This document shows, piece by piece, positions 1 through 4,291 of a DNA stretch of 7,371 nt. The notes beneath the pieces are model-generated. The model searched no databases, was not told the origin of the DNA, and saw nothing but the letters and a program-made list of their open reading frames with translations. Numbering within the stretch: the first letter of the stretch is position 1; every line of letters begins with the position of its first letter. The position numbers were made by a program, and so were the translations under genes. The DNA comes from Bacteroidales bacterium UBA4347. Lineage in GTDB: Bacteria; Bacteroidota; Bacteroidia; Bacteroidales; P3. The stretch spans positions 1-7,371 of the forward strand of contig DGTB01000165.1 in NCBI GenBank assembly GCA_002394185.1, in the 5' to 3' direction.

Positions 1-212
1 AGCTCTCGGTCTACTTCAACGTCAACGACATCTTCGGCATGGCCGAGTGGGGCAGCAACACCACGGCGCCGCAGTACCAGACCACCGGCAGCCAGCAGTT
101 CGACAGCCGCTTCGTCAGCCTCGGCCTCACTTGGCGCATAGGCAAGATGGAGCTCGAAAGCAAGGCCCGCCAGGGCGCCACCGACACGGGCAATACGCCA
201 ATGAACAATTAA
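1..212 (+). CDS. Outer-membrane beta-barrel protein, C-terminal end (partial)
   Basis: Reading frame from base 3 is open to a TAA at 210-212 and gives about 69 residues; the start lies upstream of the window. The peptide contains FNVNDIFG, a pattern typical of the last strands of Bacteroidetes TonB-dependent receptor-like barrels, and then a final amphipathic strand with alternating residues (FVSLGLTWRIGKMELE) followed by a short KARQGATD tail. In this family the last strand commonly has the form xLxLxWRxGKxELE, which fits an outer-membrane beta-barrel protein (OMP_b-brl_3/TonB-dependent receptor type). The substrate cannot be inferred because plug and N-terminus are missing. The final Met-Asn-Asn-stop codons run into the AT-rich repeat at 207-229, so the extreme C-terminus may have been set by that repeat. 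The next gene starts 27 bases on; a shared transcript is possible but unproven. Confidence 0.75.
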   Translation, partial: LSVYFNVNDIFGMAEWGSNTTAPQYQTTGSQQFDSRFVSLGLTWRIGKMELESKARQGATDTGNTPMNN

Positions 213-229
213 AAATTAATAATTAAAAA
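207..229. repeat. AT-rich spacer with AATTAAAAA direct repeat
   Basis: AATTAAAAA occurs at 207-215 and again at 221-229, separated by TTAAT. The tract contains the stop codon of the upstream barrel gene (210-212) and is entirely A/T, in sharp contrast with the GC-rich genes on both sides. From memory, similar AATTAATAATTAA tracts are common between genes in Bacteroidales; their function is not known to me. No Bacteroidetes-type promoter (TTTG at -33 with TAnnTTTG at -7) is visible in the spacer before the next start. Confidence 0.55.
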
Positions 230-239
230 CATAGATGTT

Positions 240-554
240 ATGAAACTTGTCACGATTGAGACCCTTCCGGGTATGAATTACGAAGTGCTGGGTGTTGTTG
301 AAGGCAGCACCATCCAGAGCAAGAACATGTTTGCCGACCTCGGCCAGGGGCTGAAAGGCATCATCGGCGGCGAGCTGAAAAGCTACACCGGCATGATGGA
401 AAAAGCCCGCGCGCAGGCCACGCAGCGCATGGTGGACCAGGCCGTGAAGATGGAGGCCGACGCCATCATCGGCATCCGCTACACCACCAGCGCCATTATG
501 GCCCAGGCCGCCGAGGTGCTTGTATACGGTACGGCAGTTAGATATAAAAATTAA
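240..554 (+). CDS. YbjQ/UPF0145 family protein
   Basis: A 104-residue protein that matches the YbjQ (UPF0145, 'putative heavy-metal-binding') family over its full length; family members are about 100-110 residues. Recognisable family features in order are the N-terminal GVVEG near residue 18, an N-x-F-x-D-x-x-x-G segment followed by IIGGELKSY (about residues 29-50), a helix with KARAQA and Q-A-V-K-M-x-A-D-A-I-I-G (about 55-80), and a final strand ending VYGTAVRYK. It has no signal peptide or membrane segment, so it should be cytosolic. The molecular role of the family is not established and the metal-binding label is weakly supported. ATG at 240 is the natural start because the family begins within a few residues of it; there is no Shine-Dalgarno sequence, as expected in Bacteroidetes. 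It lies 12 bases before the ABC ATPase gene and is probably cotranscribed with it; whether it takes part in the transporter is unknown. Confidence 0.88.
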   Translation: MKLVTIETLPGMNYEVLGVVEGSTIQSKNMFADLGQGLKGIIGGELKSYTGMMEKARAQATQRMVDQAVKMEADAIIGIRYTTSAIMAQAAEVLVYGTAVRYKN

Positions 555-566
555 AAAAAAACAATC

Positions 567-1394
567 ATGATCGAAATTCGCAACCTTGACTTCAGCTATA
601 AGAAGTCGCCAGTATTCAACAATATCAATCTCACGTTCCCGCAGGGATGCATCTATGGCCTGCTGGGCGAGAACGGAGTGGGCAAGACCACCCTCCTCAA
701 ACTCATCTGCGGCCTGCTGCGTCCGGTGCACGGCACCGTCACCCTCGACGGCCTCACGGCGCACGACCGCCAGCCGGAGATGCTGCAGCGCATCGTCTTC
801 CTGCCCGACGAGGTGTCGCTGCCCGACAACTCCACCCCGCAGCGCTATGTCGACGAGCTGATGCCCTTCTATCCCAACTTCGCCCAAGGCACCTTCCTGC
901 ACCTGATGCAGGAGCTGGAGGTGGAACCCGACCGCAAGTTCCGCGAGATGAGCTTCGGCCAGCAGAAGAAGAGCCTCATCGCTGCCAGCCTCTCGCTGGG
1001 CACCGACTACGTGCTCTTCGATGAGCCCACCAACGGCCTCGACATCCCCAGCAAGGCCCAGTTCCGTTCCATCCTCAGCCGTCGCCTCGAGGAGCGCAAC
1101 ACCATCATCATCTCCACCCACCAGGTGAAGGATGTGGAGAACCTCATCGACCCCATCGTCATCCTCAACAGCAACGCCGTCCTGCTCGATGCCTCGGTGC
1201 AGCGCATCCAGCAGAAACTCTTCTTCGAGTACGGTGGCGAGCAACGCCCCGACGCCCTCTACAGCGAGATGCAGCCCGGAGGCTTCCTCAATGTCGTCCC
1301 CAACCAGACCGGCGAGGAGAGCCAGCTCAACATCGAGGCCCTCTTCAACGCCGTGCTGCGCAACAAGAACACCGTGAAAGAGCTGTTCTCCTAA
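567..1394 (+). CDS. ABC transporter ATP-binding protein (GntR-linked exporter type)
   Basis: A 275-residue cytosolic ATPase subunit that should power transport through the membrane proteins encoded next to it. Visible motifs: Walker A GENGVGKT at residues 34-41 with Lys40; signature MSFGQQ at 128-133 in place of LSGGQ; Walker B YVLFDE at 148-153 with catalytic Glu153; NGLD (D-loop) at 156-159; switch His185 in STHQ. The Q-loop position (FLPDE, 78-82) has Asp where most ABC ATPases have Gln. After about residue 210 there is a C-terminal extension ending in an IEALFNAVL helix, a layout I associate with Bacteroidetes ATPases next to YtrA/YhcF-like regulators. There are no membrane segments, so the permeases must be separate chains. 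ATG at 567 follows a nine-A run (553-561) and ACAATC. The gene sits 12 bases after the YbjQ gene and 19 bases before the first permease. The substrate is unknown; single-ATPase systems of this type are usually exporters or cell-envelope stress pumps. Confidence 0.92.
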   Translation: MIEIRNLDFSYKKSPVFNNINLTFPQGCIYGLLGENGVGKTTLLKLICGLLRPVHGTVTLDGLTAHDRQPEMLQRIVFLPDEVSLPDNSTPQRYVDELMPFYPNFAQGTFLHLMQELEVEPDRKFREMSFGQQKKSLIAASLSLGTDYVLFDEPTNGLDIPSKAQFRSILSRRLEERNTIIISTHQVKDVENLIDPIVILNSNAVLLDASVQRIQQKLFFEYGGEQRPDALYSEMQPGGFLNVVPNQTGEESQLNIEALFNAVLRNKNTVKELFS

Positions 1395-1413
1395 TATAAT
1401 AAAAACAGTACTG

Positions 1414-2118
1414 ATGAACAATTCGTTTGACATAAGGCGTTTCTGCCGGCTGGTGTGGCACGATGTGCGCAGTTGCCCCAAGGAGTACGTCACTTCGGGC
1501 CTGAGCCTGGCGCTGACCTTTTCTCCGCTGATGGTGCTGAGCCAGCAGTTGCTCGGCAACGACTATACCCATGGCACCTTCTACAGGCTGGTGCTGATGA
1601 TTGGTATGGTGACATGGTGGGCCCTGAAGGTTCCCAGCAATGTCTACCCCAACATGGGCAACAAGAAACGCGGCATCTACTTCGCCATGCTGCCTGCTAC
1701 CAAGGCCGAGAAGCACGCTTCGATTGCCATGGTGATGGTGCTGATGGCGGTGGTGCTGACGGCCATCGGCCTGACGGTCGACGTACTGCTCACGGCGGTG
1801 CACCTGCCGGGCTACACGAAGTATTCCTGGCAGTCGCAGACATTCCAATTCATCGACCTGCCGATGGTTGTGGGGTCGGTGTTCGCCTTCCTGGGTCCCG
1901 CGTTCGGGATGATTTGGGCCAACACCTTGACCAAAAACAACCTCCGTCTCGCGATGATGGTGCTGATGTTCTTATGGATGATCGGGATGTTGTATGCACC
2001 ACCCCTCTTTTTCGACGACAAGCCGCAGGCCTACTGGATTGTAATCGCCGTAGAGGTTGCCGTAACCCTCTTCCTGGCCTGGCTCAGCCGCTGGCGCATG
2101 GACCACATGACCTATTAA
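1414..2118 (+). CDS. Six-helix membrane protein, likely ABC permease subunit A
   Basis: A 234-residue protein with about six hydrophobic segments near residues 26-43, 56-73, 102-128, 147-169, 178-198 and 206-225, and a basic C-terminal tail (SRWRMDHMTY). No catalytic motif is seen. The N-terminus MNNSFDIRRFC and the loop GIYFAMLPATKAEK (residues 87-100, between predicted helices 2 and 3) are nearly repeated in the next gene product, showing that the two are paralogues. Its position 19 bases after an ABC ATPase that lacks membrane segments makes it the likely membrane-spanning subunit. Six helices fit the ABC-2-like permease layout, but I cannot assign a named family. ATG at 1414 gives an N-terminus that aligns with that of the paralogue, which supports the start. 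It is shorter than its partner mainly because it lacks long loops between helices 3 and 4 and near helix 6. Substrate unknown. Confidence 0.8.
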   Translation: MNNSFDIRRFCRLVWHDVRSCPKEYVTSGLSLALTFSPLMVLSQQLLGNDYTHGTFYRLVLMIGMVTWWALKVPSNVYPNMGNKKRGIYFAMLPATKAEKHASIAMVMVLMAVVLTAIGLTVDVLLTAVHLPGYTKYSWQSQTFQFIDLPMVVGSVFAFLGPAFGMIWANTLTKNNLRLAMMVLMFLWMIGMLYAPPLFFDDKPQAYWIVIAVEVAVTLFLAWLSRWRMDHMTY

Positions 2119-2155
2119 ACCCATAACCCTTAAACATTAAAACCTTAAACCAACA
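2119..2155. repeat. CCTTAAAC-type spacer repeat between the two permease genes
   Basis: The 37-base spacer holds AACCCTTAAAC (2125-2135) and AACCTTAAACC (2141-2151), with related AAAC endings at 2117-2120. The same CCTTAAAC/CCCTAAAC unit recurs at 4132-4148 and 4184-4210 around the regulator/peptidase junction, so it is an interspersed low-complexity family and not a single chance string. The end of the spacer, CAACAATG, supplies the A-rich start context of the second permease. Confidence 0.55.
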
Positions 2156-2974
2156 ATGAACAATACTTTCGACTGGAACCGTTTTTGCAAGGTTGTCAAT
2201 AAAGACTTCCGCAACCTTTGGCCCATGTTTGGCACAACGATGATTGTGCTGGCCACGCTGCCTTTCGCCGTCTGGCTGCTGTCGCTGGTCATCAGCCGCG
2301 ACTTCGTTATCGACCCCAACTACCGCGTGGCCATGATTATGGGTGTCAGCTCGATGGCGGCCGTCATGCTGCCCTCGCGCCTCTACCGCACCATGAATCT
2401 TCGCAACGAGGGCATCTACTACGCCATGCTCCCCGCCTCCAAGCTGGAGAAGTTCCTCAGCATACTGCTCTACACCTTCGTGGTGGCTCCCGTGCTGGTC
2501 TACTTGGGCAGCATGGTGCTCGACATCATCCTGCGCCTGATGCCGGCAGGCCACTACCATCAGTGGCTGTGGCAGGGCGACGCAGGTTTCCCCATCTTCA
2601 CCGGCATCCCCATGGACGACGACACCATCCCCGGCTTCCACAGCTGGCTCCTCACCGCCGCCGCTTACACCTCCTATTTCGCCTCGCCGGCCCTCTTCCT
2701 CTATGCCGCCACCCTCTTCAAGAAACACAAGGTGCTCTACACCTTCCTCGTGCTCTACCTCATCGAGTTCGTACTCACCATCATCGCCATCCCCGTCATT
2801 GTGGCCCTGGCCCAGAGTCCCGACTTCATGGAGTGGCTCTACGACACCTTCCAACATTGGACTCCCGAGCAGACTTTCAACTGGCTCTTCGGCATCACTG
2901 CCGCTTTCAACATCATCGTCGCTGTGCTCTTCACCTGGATGGCCTGGCGCCGCCTGAAGAAGATGCCGTACTGA
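2156..2974 (+). CDS. Six-helix membrane protein, likely ABC permease subunit B
   Basis: A 272-residue paralogue of the preceding gene product. Hydrophobic segments lie near residues 27-46, 57-73, 100-127, 161-187, 193-219 and 240-262; the tail MAWRRLKKMPY is basic, as in the partner. Shared features include MNNTFDWNRFC at the N-terminus, a Pro-Ser-x-x-Tyr-x-x-Met element before the motif, and GIYYAMLPASKLEK at residues 86-99. The LPASxLEK string is one I associate with membrane proteins of Bacteroidetes GntR-linked ABC operons. Unlike subunit A, it has a loop of about 30 residues after helix 3 (residues 129-160, with HYHQWLWQ and the acidic MDDD) and another before helix 6 (219-240), which could face the periplasm and contribute substrate or partner specificity. 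The likely role is half of a heteromeric transmembrane domain driven by the ATPase encoded at 567-1394. Start ATG 2156 aligns with the paralogue's start. Confidence 0.82.
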   Translation: MNNTFDWNRFCKVVNKDFRNLWPMFGTTMIVLATLPFAVWLLSLVISRDFVIDPNYRVAMIMGVSSMAAVMLPSRLYRTMNLRNEGIYYAMLPASKLEKFLSILLYTFVVAPVLVYLGSMVLDIILRLMPAGHYHQWLWQGDAGFPIFTGIPMDDDTIPGFHSWLLTAAAYTSYFASPALFLYAATLFKKHKVLYTFLVLYLIEFVLTIIAIPVIVALAQSPDFMEWLYDTFQHWTPEQTFNWLFGITAAFNIIVAVLFTWMAWRRLKKMPY

Positions 2975-2980
2975 TGTTTT

Positions 2981-3036
2981 GAGAAGATAAAGAAGATAGA
3001 GATGTTAAAGAAGTTAAGAAGTTAAAGTAGTTAAGA
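2981..3036. repeat. Degenerate GAAGTTAA/GAAGATAA tandem tract
   Basis: The 65-base spacer before the lipoprotein gene is almost purely A, G and T and is built from variants of an eight-base unit (GAAGATAA, GATGTTAA, GAAGTTAA, TAGTTAAG) repeated with small shifts. There is almost no C on the + strand, so a transcript here would be purine-rich and largely unstructured. It may keep the translation start region open, or simply be a decayed simple-sequence repeat. No promoter motif is apparent. Confidence 0.5.
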
Positions 3037-3039
3037 CAA

Positions 3040-3774
3040 ATGAAAAAGAATCTTTCCCTTGCCCTTGTGGCATGCGTGACCCTCTGTGGTTGCTATTTCA
3101 ACCGCGACATCGACGAAACCATCGAGACCGACCGCTATACCTTGCATCTCGTTTCGCACAACATGTTTGATCACTATGAGTTCGACGAGCAAGCCGACAC
3201 CCTGCTGTATACCTCCACAGTGCCTGGGCTGGCGAGGTTCCTGGGCATGGACATCAGCAACGACACCACCATGTTTGTCGTAGACGAAGCGAAACAGGAC
3301 TTTCTCCCCAGCTATTCTGCCTACATCGCCGACCGCAACCCCTCGCAGCCCGACGACTACACGCCCCTGCTCCGCGCCATGATGGACCGCGGCATCCTCC
3401 GTGCCGACACCGTCTACAAGCCCCTGCAGCTCCTCGAACTATATGACTCCGCCCGTTACGCCCGCCGCATGAGTGGTGTCGACGTCGATTCCTCGGTGCT
3501 CTTCCATGTGGAGATGAAGGACGGCGAGCCGGACCCCGACCGCAGTTTCCTCTGCGCCATCTCTGTCGTCAACCAGCTCCGCGACACCTACCGTATGCCC
3601 GTCTCCCTGGGTCCCGGAGTCCGCGCCGACCTGCCCATCGAGGTGCGCTGGATGAACGAGGACTGGCCCACCGACAGCCTCTGGCTCGACGACATGGGCT
3701 TCCGCATCGTCCCCGACCCCCAGGGCCGCCGCATGCGCATCGTCGAATTCAACCGCTGCAAAGGCGATATTTGA
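3040..3774 (+). CDS. Lipoprotein of unknown family
   Basis: A 244-residue protein beginning with a short basic n-region (MKKN), a hydrophobic stretch and the lipobox Leu15-Cys16-Gly17-Cys18, so signal peptidase II should cleave before Cys18 and the mature protein should be a lipid-anchored envelope protein. The mature part has no further membrane segment and is rich in Asp, Arg and Tyr; I see no known catalytic motif. Two segments look structured: a central helix-like region around residues 110-140 (LLRAMMDRGILRADTVYKPLQLLELYDSARY is split here by a turn) and a C-terminal half with alternating hydrophobic residues that suggests beta strands (SSVLFHVEM, RMRIVEF). The gene lies between the permease pair and the GntR regulator, 17 bases before the preferred regulator start, so it is probably part of the transporter unit, perhaps as an envelope adaptor or sensor. 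That role is inferred from position only. Start ATG 3040 is fixed by the signal peptide. Confidence 0.82.
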   Translation: MKKNLSLALVACVTLCGCYFNRDIDETIETDRYTLHLVSHNMFDHYEFDEQADTLLYTSTVPGLARFLGMDISNDTTMFVVDEAKQDFLPSYSAYIADRNPSQPDDYTPLLRAMMDRGILRADTVYKPLQLLELYDSARYARRMSGVDVDSSVLFHVEMKDGEPDPDRSFLCAISVVNQLRDTYRMPVSLGPGVRADLPIEVRWMNEDWPTDSLWLDDMGFRIVPDPQGRRMRIVEFNRCKGDI

Positions 3775-3791
3775 ACCAAACAAGAATACCT

Positions 3792-4139
3792 ATGGACTTC
3801 AAGAAACAAAAACCCATATACCTGCAGATTGCCGACCGCCTCATGGAGCAGATCCTCGACGGGCAGCCCCCCGAGGACGACCGCATGCCCTCCGTGCGCG
3901 ACGTCGCCGCCAGCATGGGCGTCAACCCCAACACCGTCATGCGTACCTTCGAGTACCTGCAGGGCGAAGCAATCATCTACAACCGCCGCGGCGTGGGCTA
4001 CTTCGTCAGCCCCGACGCCAAGAAACGCATCCTCGACGAGCAGCGCCGCGAATTCCTCGAGGAGGAACTCCCCGTCATCCGACAGAAAATGCGAATCCTC
4101 GGCATCAGCTTGGACGAATTGAAAAATGAAAAACCTTAA
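3792..4139 (+). CDS. GntR-family transcriptional regulator, YtrA/YhcF type
   Basis: A 115-residue protein with an N-terminal winged helix-turn-helix of the GntR type: KPIYLQIADRL at residues 7-17, the recognition region MPSVRDVAASMGVNPNTVMR at 32-51, then FEYLQGEAII and the wing RRGVGYFV at 65-72. The remaining about 40 residues form a charged helix (AKKRILDEQRREFLEEEL) and no UTRA or FadR-like ligand domain is present. This short build is that of the YtrA subfamily, whose members typically repress a neighbouring ABC transporter operon (B. subtilis ytrA and yhcF). I chose ATG 3792 because homologues begin M-x-F-K-x-x-K-P-I-Y-L-Q. An in-frame TTG at 3771 would add seven residues and overlap the lipoprotein stop, which is less likely. 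The likely target is the operon in which it lies, implying autoregulation, but I could not identify an operator. Its last two codons and stop lie inside an AACCTTAAAC repeat. Confidence 0.92.
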   Translation: MDFKKQKPIYLQIADRLMEQILDGQPPEDDRMPSVRDVAASMGVNPNTVMRTFEYLQGEAIIYNRRGVGYFVSPDAKKRILDEQRREFLEEELPVIRQKMRILGISLDELKNEKP

Positions 4140-4210
4140 ACCCTAAACACTTTGTCCAGCGGCGCGGCCTTCAGGTCGCGCACAACCCTAAACCTTAAAC
4201 CTTATTAAAC
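4132..4210. repeat. CCTTAAAC/CCCTAAAC tracts flanking a hairpin
   Basis: AACCTTAAAC (4132-4141) continues into CCCTAAAC (4141-4148), and after about 35 bases the tract resumes as AACCCTAAACCTTAAACC and ATTAAAC (4184-4210). The intervening 4149-4183 holds a GC-rich hairpin (listed separately). The appearance is of a GC-rich module set inside a low-complexity repeat. The first copy contains the stop codon of the GntR gene (4137-4139). Confidence 0.55.
4162..4181. repeat. GC-rich hairpin inside the regulator/peptidase spacer
   Basis: GCGCGGCC (4162-4169) pairs with GGTCGCGC (4174-4181) as eight pairs including one G-T wobble, with loop TTCA. TTGT at 4152-4155 and ACAA at 4182-4185 could extend it after an unpaired stretch. 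No T-run follows, so it does not look like a standard intrinsic terminator, although it could still stop or stabilise the upstream transcript. Confidence 0.5.
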
Positions 4211-4265
4211 GCCACCCGGGCCGTGGCAAAACCTCGCGCCCCTCGTTGCCTCCCGGCAACGGGGG
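4211..4265. repeat. Two hairpins in the leader of the M16 peptidase gene
   Basis: GCCAC (4211-4215) pairs with GTGGC (4223-4227). A stronger stem follows: GTTGCC (4245-4250) with GGCAAC (4255-4260) around loop TCCC, extended by C4244-G4261 and, across an unpaired T4243, by CCCC (4239-4242) with GGGG (4262-4265). The second stem ends 26 bases before the preferred ATG at 4292. It may be part of a dispersed repeat or a structured 5' leader. The G-rich stretch 4261-4276 that follows could compete for pairing with the C-rich arm. Confidence 0.5.
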
Positions 4266-4291
4266 TAGGGGGGAGGCCTATCGAAAAAACA

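Noticed and set aside
216..1559. A 447-codon minus-strand open frame over the YbjQ and ATPase genes
   Set aside because: Again codon-aligned with the two sense genes, which share a frame, and biased to Glu, Val, Gly and Leu; the sense products have clear family motifs.
3771..3791. TTG at 3771 as start of the GntR regulator
   Set aside because: It overlaps the lipoprotein stop and adds seven residues not expected in YtrA/YhcF-like proteins; ATG 3792 gives the usual N-terminus.
4142..4192. Short minus-strand peptide reading VVRDLKAAPLDKVFRV through the hairpin module
   Set aside because: It has no start codon context and ends in the repeat; it is more likely a by-product of a dispersed hairpin repeat than a gene.
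4223..4291. In-frame GTG at 4223 as start of the peptidase
   Set aside because: It would place 23 residues with Pro/Arg/Gly-rich sequence ahead of a complete signal peptide, and would run through the hairpin repeat; ATG 4292 fits secretion and start context.
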